A DNA stretch of 64,000 nt. It comes from Hydra vulgaris. Lineage: Eukaryota; Cnidaria; Hydrozoa; Anthoathecata; Hydridae. The notes beneath the pieces were generated by a model. The model was not told the origin of the DNA. It searched no databases and saw only the letters and a program-made list of their open reading frames with translations. The stretch lies in NCBI RefSeq assembly GCF_038396675.1, contig NC_088933.1:40098501-40162500 (forward strand). The letters are read 5' to 3'. Position 1 is the stretch's first letter. Every line of letters begins with the position of its first letter. Below, piece by piece: positions 1 to 9,699 of the stretch. Made by a program: the position numbers and the translations under genes.

Positions 1-274
1 TATCATTACGCCATCCTGCTGTCTCAGTAATTACTTTTTTACCATTTTTGAAACTCTGCCTGAGCTGTTCGTAATTCTTTACAAGTTCCGGGGTAAACGG
101 ATATTCCATATTGGGCGACATGTTATTTCCTTCAAGTTCTTCATCATTACACGCAAAAGACTCAGTCAAAAACATGATGTTGACAGCCAATAAATAGTGG
201 TTCTTCCAGTGTCTTTTCAGTAAAACGTCTTTATAAATGGCTAACAATTCCATTCTTTTTTCCAATGTTAACAT
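1..274 (-). CDS. Partial unrecognised protein, N-terminal 91 codons
   Basis: An open frame on the minus strand starts with ATG at 274 and runs off the left edge without a stop. It reads MLTLEKRMELLAIYKDVLL, then KRHWKNHYLLAVNIMFLTES and an acidic stretch before the edge. Nothing identifies a family; the aromatic and basic composition looks like real coding sequence rather than AT-rich noise. A downstream methionine at codon 8 is an alternative start. The absence of stops over 91 codons in such AT-rich DNA is the main support. It could be the first exon of a host gene or a repeat-encoded ORF. Confidence 0.4.
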   Translation of the reverse strand, partial: MLTLEKRMELLAIYKDVLLKRHWKNHYLLAVNIMFLTESFACNDEELEGNNMSPNMEYPFTPELVKNYEQLRQSFKNGKKVITETAGWRND

Positions 275-484
275 TCATAGATTCTATTACAATCATCTTT
301 ATGCTCTTTCATAAATTGTATTCATCGAAAATAGCTGTTTTTTAACAACAGTAAACAACAGTATCTACTTTAACATTTAACAACAGTATCTACTTTTCTG
401 TTTGGTAGATCTAGTGCTTGTGACTTAACTTCTCTTTGTTTATTCTTCAACACTAAGATTTGATATTCTTGGTGATTTATAAGC

Positions 485-530
485 TTACCACCAAGGTGCA
501 GTGACCATGGTCACTGCACCTTGATGGTAA
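485..530. repeat. 46-bp palindrome
   Basis: Two arms of 23 bases meet at 507/508 with no spacer (core GTGACCATGGTCAC) and one mismatched pair, giving a cruciform-capable palindrome of TTACCA...TGGTAA form. A copy of the outer right arm (TGGTAAACGTATTAG) recurs about 40 bp downstream. Confidence 0.85.
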
Positions 531-584
531 ACGTATTAGTAAAAAAAAGTTCTAAAGATGGATGATGGTAAACGTATTAGGAAA

Positions 585-812
585 AAAATTCTATAGAATT
601 TCTCTAAACTTTTGAAACATATGGCTTATAGAAACTCGATAGAATTTAAATAGAATTTCTATAGAATGTTTGTTAATTTCTACAGAAATTGCTATAAAAA
701 TTCTTTTTCTATAGAAAAAAAAAGAGAAAAAAAAGTTCTATAAAAGTTTCTATAGGAATTAATAAAGATTTTATAGAAATTCTATAGAGTTCTATAAAAC
801 TTCTATAGGCCT
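585..812. repeat. Degenerate array of the palindromic motif TTCTATAGAA
   Basis: The decamer TTCTATAGAA and one- or two-base variants recur about a dozen times at irregular spacing over about 230 bp, mostly embedded in A/T runs. Each unit is a self-complementary site. No gene is seen here. It may be a decayed satellite or a cluster of protein-binding sites. Confidence 0.55.
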
Positions 813-1075
813 AATATAGATAATAAATATCTGAATATTCCATGATAAAATGATAAATTCCATGAGGTTCAAGAAAATTCTAGGCTTCAGAAAATAATGA
901 TGCTACTGCCTGCAAATACTACTTATATACTATTTAAAAAATTTCGCGTTGTGGGCAACATTTTTTGAAGATTATTCTCAGAATAAAATCTATTTTCATT
1001 ACTTTTGAGCAAAAGTTCATCAATTTATGACACAGAATTATTATTTTACAAAATGTTAAAAAGTCATTACTCTAA

Positions 1076-1077
<2 letters not shown>

Positions 1078-1162
<85 letters not shown>
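1078..1162. repeat. (TA)n microsatellite
   Basis: About 42 uninterrupted TA units. It abuts the left arm of the foldback element, as other (TA)n tracts abut the same family near 2.0 and 13.4 kb. Confidence 0.95.
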
Positions 1163-1165
<3 letters not shown>

Positions 1166-1197
1166 TAGTAGAAAATGACTTAACAAAAGTTTTTTTT

Positions 1198-1238
1198 ATT
1201 TAGCACTGTGCTTCATCAATAAAGACTCATCAGAAATG
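1198..1238 (-). ncRNA. Hammerhead-ribozyme-like motif, left arm
   Basis: Read on the minus strand the motif has stem I strand CAUUU, core CUGAUGA, a three-pair stem II (GUC with GAU) closed by loop UUUAUU, the GAA core triplet, a three-pair stem III (GCA with UGC, loop CAG), the cleavage-site U, and the other stem I strand AAAU. All core bases are present. The 15.1-16.1 pair is G-C where the related copies have A-U, a paired change. Stem III is only three pairs, as in Penelope-type hammerheads. Activity is not shown. Confidence 0.6.
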
Positions 1239-1853
1239 AATGATCAAATTAATAAAACTTCAATTTATACCAAAAATTAAATTACAGAAAGTCGAAAATT
1301 TCTTAACTACTGTAAGTTTTCACACATTTGTGGAATTTGCTGACACTATTACAAAAAGAATTCTTTAGAAATGATTACTTATGCTTTTTAAAAAAATATA
1401 TTTCAAATGGGGGATTTAATGTAACTATTATTTATATTCCATGTATTTACTTTACTTTATACTGAATTGGTCCATCCTTAAAACAGCGCCTGCATATAAC
1501 AATATTTCCAAAGAATGCATACTATACCTACAAGAAAAATTTGAAATAATTACTCATGTAAACCAAGAATGCTTATTAAACAAAAAATCTGAATTCATTT
1601 TTAAATGTAGACACGAAAATAAGTTTCTCCTAAAAAACTCAAAAAATAAATGAGCTCAAATAATAGTTACATTAAATCCCCCTCTTGAAAAAGATTTTTT
1701 TTTAAAAGTATAAGTAATCTTTTCTAAATAATTCTTTTTATAGTAGTATCAGCAAATTCCACAAATGTGTGAAAATTTACAGTAGTTAAGACATTTGCGA
1801 CTTCCTGTAATTTAATTTTTGGTATAAATTGAAGTTTTATTAATTTGATCATT

Positions 1854-1895
1854 CATTTCTGATGAGTCTTTATTGATGAAAAACAGTGTTAAATG
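1854..1895 (+). ncRNA. Hammerhead-ribozyme-like motif, right arm
   Basis: Inverted counterpart of the motif at 1198-1238, with CAUUU/AAAUG stem I, CUGAUGA and GAA cores, the GUC/GAU stem II and UUUAUU loop. Stem III is weakened by one mismatch (AAA against UGU). The cleavage site would fall after the U at 1890. Confidence 0.6.
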
Positions 1896-2008
1896 AAAAA
1901 AACTTTTGTTAGGTGATTTCCTACTAATTTATTATTGCTCCGTTCCTTTAAGAACATTGAGTACTCTTTTTTGTAGAATACATTTTAAAGATATAATTAA
2001 AAAAATTT

Positions 2009-2065
2009 ATATATATATATATACATACAATATATGTATATATATACGTACAATATATATTTATA

Positions 2066-2155
<90 letters not shown>

Positions 2156-2163
2156 ACACATAT

Positions 2164-2201
<38 letters not shown>

Positions 2202-2245
2202 ACACATATACAATATATATATATATATATATACAATACACATAT

Positions 2246-2297
<52 letters not shown>
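2009..2297. repeat. Compound (TA)n microsatellite with ACACATATACAA interruptions
   Basis: Long TA runs are broken three times by the same TACAATACACATATACAA block, so the interruption has been amplified with the array. Overlapping reading frames of alternating Ile-Tyr here are artefacts of the repeat. Confidence 0.95.
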
Positions 2298-2304
<7 letters not shown>

Positions 2305-2559
2305 GTGTGTATTGTGGTTATAAAGGTCCTCCAAGAAGTCCTTATTTACTTATATATACTCAATTCAATTTATCAATTACATAGTAGGTTTCTTGAAAAG
2401 TCTTCCATCCGTTCTATGTCTGTGGTATCTAGGAACTAGCAGCTCATTAAACATTTTAAAAGTAATTTTTTTAATTACATGAAGTATGTATACGAAATTT
2501 TTTTAAAGATAATTAACGTCGCCTGAACCGGAGCCGGAGAAAAATATTTGGGAGTCGGA

Positions 2560-2790
2560 GTTTAAATTAAAAAAGGAGCATAAGTTAAAAAAACACAAAA
2601 GCAGGAGCCATATATGTTTCTTCTGGCAACCCACCACTGTTTATCACATAGCACCGCGGATGAGCATTTAACTTGGAAGTTCACACCTCCTTTTTTTATC
2701 AATGTTAATTCTCTGGCCAGAGCCGACATCGAACCTCGGATCTTTTGGTTCTGAGACAGCATTCACCACTATGCCACGGCTGCAAAAACA
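2560..2790 (-). mobile_element. tRNA-headed SINE, minus strand
   Basis: Reading the minus strand from 2790, a tRNA-like head has an A box (TGGCATAGTGG) and a B box (GGTTCGATGTC) at tRNA spacing. It is followed by a body containing CCGCGG and a 3' region of AT-rich runs. The body motif recurs near 13.24-13.32 and 14.45-14.51 kb (PyGCGGAnnAGCATTTA...), so the family has several copies here. The head ends directly against the Penelope-like coding remnant. Confidence 0.6.
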
Positions 2791-3505
2791 TAAACTGGTC
2801 TTTTACAAAAAAATTTCCAGTTTTGTTCCCTATTGTTATAAAATTAGTCTTATACGTTGTTTAATTGATAGAACGTTTAAAATCAACAGCACATGGCTAG
2901 GATTTGATAAGGACATAAAAAATCTATCTAATGTTTTAAAAAATAAATAATATCAACCTAAAATAGTTGACACTGAAATTAAATTAATTGTTGATAAAAA
3001 GTTAAATCCATCTCTGATAAATAGTATTGATAACCATAATATAAGATATTATAAGCTTCCATTTATAGATTTTTACTCAAATTTTACTAAATCTAAAGTT
3101 AGTAAAATCATTAAAAAATATTGTAAAGATGTTATAATTAATTTAATTTTTACTACCAACAAATTACAAAACAGTTTGTGTATAAAAGATCCACTTCCTA
3201 AGCTACTCAAATCCAATGTTGTTTACAAATTTTCTTGTGCTGGATGTAATGTCAGTTATATTAGAGAAACCTCCAGACACTTAACAACAAGGACTCATGA
3301 GCATCTTACAAGTGACAAACAGTCTCATGTTTATAAGCATTTAATTTCATCTGTTAATTGTAAAAATCTAAGTAACTAAGTTAAAATTTTGGATACTGTT
3401 TCTAACAAAAACAAATTGAAAATTAAAGAAGCACTCCATATTATATGAGAAAACCTATCTTTAAATAAACAAACTGTTCATTATAATATAAATTACTGTA
3501 TCTAG
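2789..3505 (+). pseudogene. Penelope-like element, 3' part of the RT/GIY-YIG protein
   Basis: One frame runs from about 2789 to the stop at 3503 with three in-frame stops (2948, 3377, about 3448) and no frameshift. The first part resembles the segment after the reverse transcriptase of Penelope-like elements (CYKISLIRCLIDRTFKINST). The C-terminal part has the linker zinc motif and GIY-YIG endonuclease signature: VVYKFSCAGCNVSYI, then ETSRHLTTRTHEHL. The expected YIG is YIR here, so a conserved glycine is lost. The reverse transcriptase itself is missing, so this is a 5'-truncated dead copy. An AT-rich 3' UTR follows to about 3790. Confidence 0.8.
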
Positions 3506-3694
3506 TTTTTTTTTTAGTTTTTTTTTTTTTTTTAATTTACTTATAATTTTATTTTTATTTTTTTGCTATTTACGGTATTAAAATTTGTGTTATAATTTTT
3601 ATTAGTTTGTATCAATTCTATTTGTCTGTTAAAATTTCTTTGTAATGTCTTCAAATTTTGATTTTATACTTATATTCAAAGTTTTAAATTGTAA

Positions 3695-3745
3695 TTTTAT
3701 CCTTTGAAAATGTAGTATGTTAACTACGAAACATGTCAAGATTAA
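3695..3745 (+). ncRNA. Degenerate hammerhead-like motif in the Penelope 3' UTR
   Basis: A perfect five-pair stem II (GTAGT with ACTAC) is followed directly by GAAA, the self-complementary ACAUGU stem III and the usual cleavage base C. Flanking bases can form stem I (TTTTATCCTT with AAGATTAAAA, imperfect). The CUGAUGA box has decayed to UUGAAAA, which removes C3 and G8. Penelope-like elements are known to carry hammerheads in this position; this copy should be inactive. Confidence 0.4.
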
Positions 3746-3799
3746 AAATTATCGTGTTTTTCTTTAAAATAAGTTCACATTTATTGCAACTGGGTTGCT

Positions 3800-4100
3800 C
3801 AACATGAGTATTAATTGTTTTTAAAATGTGTTTTTAGGATACAGATAGCAGATAAGTTTTTGAGAAAAAATAAAGGTATTTATTTTGTGTTTTAATAATC
3901 TTTAGTTATCAAGTTAAAAAAAATAACTTATGCATAATTTTATAGAATAAATATAAGTTTAATGTTTGCTATGTTTGAGAAATAAAAATTAACGCAAGAA
4001 GTCAAAGTTTACCAGATAACTTTGGAAGAAAAAAACTATAAAATTTAAAGAAAACAAAATTCTTTAGTTTCTTTTTTTATTACATTTAATCGTAGTATAA
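3800..4100. other. No gene seen
   Basis: AT-rich sequence following the Penelope 3' UTR; no open frame, repeat or RNA gene recognised. Confidence 0.5.
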
Positions 4101-4272
4101 TAATAAGTAATCAACATATATGGAATGTCATAAAGTAAAACCCTAATAAGTAATCAACATATATGGAATGTTATAAAGTAAAACCCTAATAAGTAATCAA
4201 CATATATGGAATGTTATAAAGTAAAACCCTAATAAGTAATCAACATATATGGAATGCCATAAAGTAAAACCC
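4101..4272. repeat. Tandem repeat, 4 x 43 bp
   Basis: Four head-to-tail copies of a 43-bp unit (TAATAAGTAATCAACATATA...) differ at only one or two bases, and a partial fifth begins at 4273. There are no spacers, so it is a minisatellite. Confidence 0.95.
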
Positions 4273-5505
4273 TAATTAGCATAAGAGTGTCGCGCTGATA
4301 AGTTAGGTGAGTTATTTCTTTTTAATTTCTTCTGGTGTGAGGCGAAAGTTCCGCCTCAAAATCATTTTAAACATATTTTGGCATCGGCCACCAGTGTTCT
4401 TAGTACACAATGGCGCGTAGGTTTCACCAAACTGAAAGTAACACATAATGTAGTCATAAATTATATGCTATTCATTTAATGCGTAGGCGAAGTTTGTGAA
4501 AGCGTTCGCTTACTAACCTAACTGAATAACATACAGTTTAAGTGACATCTAAATACAAAATTTGTTGGTCTCATCAATGTTTGCTTGTTAAGCAGCAATG
4601 TTAAGCTTGTTAAGCATTTTAAATCACTTTCGGTTCATTAAAAGCTTCTAATCCAAACCCATTGGTCTGAAATATCAAGTTTTGCCACCTTAAGTTACGA
4701 AAGTGTTGAAATGAAGCATTCCTGGCTGATATGTTTACCCAGGTAATTTTACTTACACAATATACAAAACAATTTAGAACAATCAATTAATAAATTATTA
4801 TTAGTAAATTTTATGGCTTTATAAATTGTATGGCATTTTAACTTGTATGGCTTCTATATTTAAAAATACTTCTATATTTAACAAAGAAAATTATAAATTC
4901 TTGTTTGCCTTCACTTCTCAAGCTAATGATGAAGTAGATGAAGTAAATTAAGTCAAATAATGTAGAGTTTTTTTTTTTAGTCAAAAAAAGTTTTTACTTT
5001 GATAAAACAAAAAATAGATAAAAGAAAGCTTTTATAAAGGTAGTAAACTTAATAATATAGTCTACCTACCGCATGACTCTTGTTTTTATTATTTAATATA
5101 TTATAAGGTTAGTTTGCCATCCTGTTCCGTTTGTCAACTTACTCCCCGAGCTTATATACATGTGTAATTTTTAGAAATTTGAAGAGAAAATAATCTAACC
5201 GAAAATCTATTGTTTTACTTATTATCCATTTATTCTACGGATATAGAGAATGTTACGAATCTTTCGACACGTTACAATTATTTCAGACCTGTTATAATCT
5301 GATTTAAACTTACCAATTGTAAAATTATATTCAGACACTTTTTTAATATATCTGATTCAGATTAATCATTGAGTCACCCAGAATTATTTTGAACAACATT
5401 TTAGTTAAGTTCAAATAGTTTATATATTTTGCAATTAATTACAAGATTAATTCAAAGTGCATCTAGAAGATTATATTGGTGTTTTTTCCTTATTGTTGAT
5501 TAAAT
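4273..5505. other. No gene seen upstream of the RAG1/Transib-like remnant
   Basis: AT-rich with short GC-richer patches near 4300-4520, including a small hairpin (GAGGCG with CGCCTC). A CACAATG at 4408 fits the start of a Transib terminal repeat, but no matching inverted partner was found, so the element's left end is not placed. Confidence 0.35.
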
Positions 5506-5920
5506 ATGAAGAGTTTAGAACTTATAAACATAATTCAAGAAGTTGGTATCAATCATGCGAATTTGCAAGCCATTTTAGAAGAACGGCTTGCAAAAAATAA
5601 ATTGCTAACCAATGAAGAACTGTCTGATGTAGAACTCTCAGAAAAAATTAGACTTTTTATTTATAAATTTAGATTTAAATATGCAAAGCATATTCGTAAC
5701 TTTAAAAGGTTAAATAAATAAGAAGTGCCCTGGTTAGAGGTTGAGTTGTTTCAGGATACTAAACTTGATTCAAATTTAAAAACTGGACGACCAGAAAAAG
5801 AATGGATAGAGAATTGCATAAGAACAAAAATGAGGAAAGTTTCAAGGTAGTTTCTAGTTTAAAATTTTTATTTTTGTTTTTAAAAGCCACTGATTGTGGT
5901 CGAGCAGGAAAACTCTAATA

Positions 5921-6513
5921 CAAGGTTGCCACTCAACCTGGAAATAGCATGAATCCCAGGGATCATCCCTTTTTTTTTTTTTTAAATCAGGGAATACTCA
6001 AGGAAATTTTTTTTCCCATTTTTGTAAAATAGTTATTTATCAAACTATTTACAATAGTTTAAACAAGTTAAAATTCATAATGTATATTATTAGAAATTTT
6101 CTATAAGATGAATGAGTTTAGCAGAGAAAATTAGTTCAAGGAAAGAGTGTAAATCAAACTACCAAAGAGCAATCTTATTAGAAGAAATTGAAGATTTAAA
6201 AAAAAAAGAATTTACTTGTAACAGCATGTTATATATTAAACAAAGATTTTATTCAATCTGTTGAAGATGCTGACAAAAATAATGATTTAACAATGCTTAA
6301 AAAAGCAACAGCTTTAAAAAGAAAATATGACGAAACAGAAAAAGAATCAATGGAGTTAGGTTCAGTTTTAGAACTATTAAATGCAAAGAAGAAACTTATT
6401 GATAAATTTTCTTACTAAAAAATTATTTTTATGTTCAATTTTAGAATTGATAAAAAATATTTGCATTGTTTCATTGTATTTAGTACATTTAGAATCTATT
6501 TAAGTTATTTTTA

Positions 6514-6595
<82 letters not shown>

Positions 6596-6742
6596 CACAG
6601 GGTTTTCCAGGTTTTCCTTGTCTTAATGCCATCTTAATGCCTTAAAATCATATGGAAAACTCAGGGAAAACGTAGGTAATATAAAAAGCTAAACTCAGGG
6701 AAAACTACGAGAAAAACTTTTAAAATTATAGTGGCAACCCTG
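5921..6742. mobile_element. Non-autonomous DNA transposon inside the intron of the RAG1-like remnant
   Basis: Ends CAAGGTTGCCACT and AGTGGCAACCCTG are inverted repeats with one mismatch, flanked on both sides by TAATA (5916-5920 and 6743-6747). Inside, a plus-strand coding remnant (about 6115-6410, e.g. LTMLKKATALKRKYDETEKE) resembles the coiled C-terminal tail of hAT-like transposases, so this is probably an internally deleted copy. A 5-bp duplication is shorter than the 8 bp typical of hAT and could be chance in AT-rich DNA. Confidence 0.55.
6518..6588. repeat. (TA)n microsatellite
   Basis: About 35 TA units near the right end of the small transposon. Confidence 0.95.
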
Positions 6743-8700
6743 TAATATAAAATAAGATGTAAGAGGAGCTCTTAAACCTTGGATAGTAATTTTCCTAGTG
6801 ATGATGCCACAATAAAAATACTCAATCCTGTTTTAGAAGTCTATTTTCCATTATAATAATGTAAAGAGGTTATCAAACACAGTCTTTTGTTGTTAAAAAT
6901 TTACGTCCACAGCTCCACACTTGTGTGGTTTAGGCAGTTTTCCATAGTATTATATTTTTATATCATCATAATGGAAATAGTTTATCAATTAATGATGTTA
7001 TTTATTTTTATTTTAGTTTGGCTAAAACTCATACAACTGAAGAATTAGCAGAAGCTGCTGCTGTACGTGCAAAATCAAGACTTGGAAAATCTGGTTTGGG
7101 AGAAAATATTAAAATGTTTTCTAAAGTTCTAAAGGCCAAACTTACCAATTTAATAATTATCAGTCAACTATGATGTCTGCAGATCAAGCTTTTTCACTTA
7201 AAATTCAATGTGATTTGAGTGATTTACGATACCAGATTATTCGAAACTCATCTCTGAATCAAAATGCTGACATTTATCCCCCATTAAAAGCAATCCTAAA
7301 ATTAAAAGCAGATTGTTATCCAGAGGGTTTGCATATTACAGAAACGTCTGCAAAGTGTAGTTTGCAGAACATAGTTAACCATACCTTGCTTCGAATTTTG
7401 AAACTAAATTCTGAGCAGCTTCAAAACTTAGATGAAACAGTCACACATGGAGTATTCAATTTGAAATGTGGCATGGATGGTGCATCTTCACAAAGTATTT
7501 ATAATCAAAGGTTTGATGATGCTGATCTTACTACTGGAGTGCAGAATGAACATTCAGTATTTCAAACTGCAATAGTTCCTTTGAAATTAAATATTCGGGG
7601 CTCAAACATCTGGAATAATCCAAAACCATCCAGCCCTCATTTTTATAGATCTCTTGAACTACAATACCTAAAGGAAACAAATGAACTCATTGCAGCAGAA
7701 GAAATAAATCTTAGAAAACAAATCAAAAATCTGCAAGACTATACTTTAGATCTAGATCTTCTTAGTAATAAAAAGCACTGTTCCATAAAAATTAAAATTT
7801 TTATGACTTGACTATGTTGGATGGCGGTAAATGCTATCATGTTTTCGAATTCATCACAATGTTTGTTTTGCAAAACCGAGTGAGATGAACAATCTAGTAA
7901 AAATCAGAATATTTACTCCAAATGAAAAATCTCTTACTATGGGACTATCTATTTTACATTGTTGGATTAGACTTTTTGAGTATGTGCTAAACTTAGGATA
8001 TAAAATGAAAATTAAAAAATATCAGGCAAGATCAAAAGAACATAAGCTTTCTGTTATTAAGCAAAGAAATGAAATTCAGAAGCGGTTTAGAAGCGAGCTC
8101 AGCCTTGTTGTCGATATGCCAAAGCATGGCTATGGTTCCTCAAACACAGGTAACACAGCCAGAAGAGCATTTGACAATGCAGATACTTTTGCAGACATTA
8201 CAGGACTTGATGTTAAAACAATTGTTAGATTGAGAAATATAATGAAAGCTGTGTGCAGTGGATACCACCTTGGTTTGGGGGCCTTCAAAAAATATTGTTT
8301 AGCAACTTCTGAAATAATAATTGAAAAATATAACTGATACATAATACCACCTACAGTACGCAAGTTATTAGAGCATAGTTATTAAATTTCTGATTGCTTT
8401 GAACCCTCCAATAGGTATATATTTAGAAGAGGCACAGGAAGCACAAAATAAATACATTCAAAATGCAAGACTAAACCATACATGTAAAATTTCAAGAAAA
8501 AATGCAATAGAAAACCAAAATCATTATCTGGTGTTACGTAGTAATCTAATAGTATCATCATTCATCTTCAAAATAACTAAATCTATTGGTGCTATTAACT
8601 TAGATTCTGAAGTTTTAAACCTTTTGCTTGATGAACAGAAAATATTTTTTAAATAATAATTTTTACTATATTAGTAAATGTATATATAATATGCAAATAT

Positions 8701-8945
<245 letters not shown>

Positions 8946-9690
8946 AATTTGTTATTATTGTTAAATATCGAAAGTTACATTAATTTTTATTATTTATATA
9001 TATACATGAATGCGCTAAGACACAGCGTTAAATTAAATTTAAACAAACGTTTTTTAAAATAATTTAAAAACTTTAAAATTTTCAATAGAGTGCTCGAATG
9101 CAGATGAGCAAAGAGACATTTTTAAACAATTTCTTGAAGAAAGAACTGTTAAGTGAAATTTACTGGAAAGAACTTTTTTTTATCTTGTAAATATTCTTAC
9201 AATGGGCGTTAAATAAATTTAAATAATAATAATAATTGTAGTTTAAAGTTGATCAAATTAAAAGTAAACGATAACATTCCACTTTTAAATATAAACTATT
9301 CAATGATAATATTTCTTAACGTCACACAGTGTATCGCTTACAAGCTAAGTGGACAAAAATATTTTGTTCTGCAATTTGACTCCTATGATTGTAATTAATA
9401 AAATATAAACTTTTCTTATTACAATTATCTTTATAAAATAAAGAATTATACAGACAGGGGCTCAAAGAAGATGAAAATGAAAATACGTCATTGCAATTTT
9501 TTCATAGAGCCTTATATATACTTTCAATAGAATATAGATATTATATTAATAACCCTAATGGGCAGTTTTATGCTGCGCTGATCTGAAATCAAATAATGAT
9601 AAAAAACTGAAAAATAGAATCTAGTAACTTCAGAGTTACTCAAGCACAAATGAGTCTCAAACTTTATAAATTTTTTTTGATTTAAAACTT
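8946..9690. other. No gene seen
   Basis: AT-rich with scattered stops in all frames. A CACAGTG heptamer lies at 9326-9332 but has no inverted partner at the right distance. Nothing else recognised. Confidence 0.4.
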
Positions 9691-9699
9691 AAATGAACT

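Larger units (their letters stand above)
1162..1998. mobile_element. Foldback element with 270-bp inverted arms carrying hammerhead motifs
   Basis: The left arm (about 1162-1432) and right arm (about 1655-1932) are inverted copies, roughly 93% alike by eye, around a 220-bp spacer without a recognisable gene. The right side continues as TTGCTCCGTTC...GTAGAATACATTTTAAAG into a (TA)n block at about 2009. The same terminal sequence recurs at 13.4-13.7 kb. Each arm contains a hammerhead-ribozyme-like fold. Hammerheads in (TA)n-associated repeats are known from Penelope-like retroelements and related small retro-sequences, and a Penelope-like coding remnant lies 0.9 kb downstream. I infer a non-autonomous Penelope-associated repeat; no target duplication was identified. 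Confidence 0.7.
5506..8656 (+). pseudogene. RAG1/Transib-like transposase, broken
   Basis: The N-terminal segment begins at ATG 5506 (MKSLELINIIQEVGINHANL), crosses one stop at 5719 and reaches a GT donor at 5847. An AG acceptor at 7016 restores the frame (RKVS-SLAKTHTTEELAEA). The core at about 7017-8656 then aligns by motif with RAG1. MDGASSQS (Asp at 7476) matches the D600 region, and MLDGGK (Asp at 7820, other frame) the D708 region. CLFC (7860-7871) matches the C727/C730 zinc pair. RKLLEH (8359-8376) matches HKTLAH, with the first zinc histidine changed to Arg. EEAQEAQNK (Glu at 8438) matches the E962 region. There are several frameshifts around 7140, 7805-7890 and 8385 and a stop at 8335. 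The RAG1 residue numbers are established; the alignment is my reading by eye. The copy cannot make protein. Confidence 0.75.

Noticed and set aside
1441-1653. Protein encoded in the spacer of the foldback element (70 codons)
   Set aside because: Low-complexity composition with no motif; no family resemblance and no conserved counterpart in the compact copy at 13.4 kb.
1948-2334. Long Ile-Tyr open frames on both strands in the (TA)n blocks (also at 6.5, 8.7, 13.7-14.3, 30.0, 31.7 and 60.3 kb)
   Set aside because: Pure TA repeats lack stops in every frame; these are repeat artefacts, not genes.
4101-4272. CRISPR-like array
   Set aside because: Units are contiguous 43-bp tandem copies without spacers and the genome is clearly animal.
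7860-7871. Separate small gene starting at 7831
   Set aside because: It is the continuation of the RAG1-like frame after a frameshift, and its apparent start uses a non-ATG codon.
7960-7990. Loss of the second catalytic Asp in the RAG1-like remnant (LHCWIRLFE against LHCDIGN of RAG1)
   Set aside because: In RAG1 the catalytic D708 lies before the CxxC zinc pair, not in the LHCD block. The counterpart MLDGGK at 7820 keeps Asp.
9326-9332. CACAGTG as a right end of the RAG1-like element
   Set aside because: No inverted CACAGTG-type partner and no matching 5-bp duplication was found on the left side.
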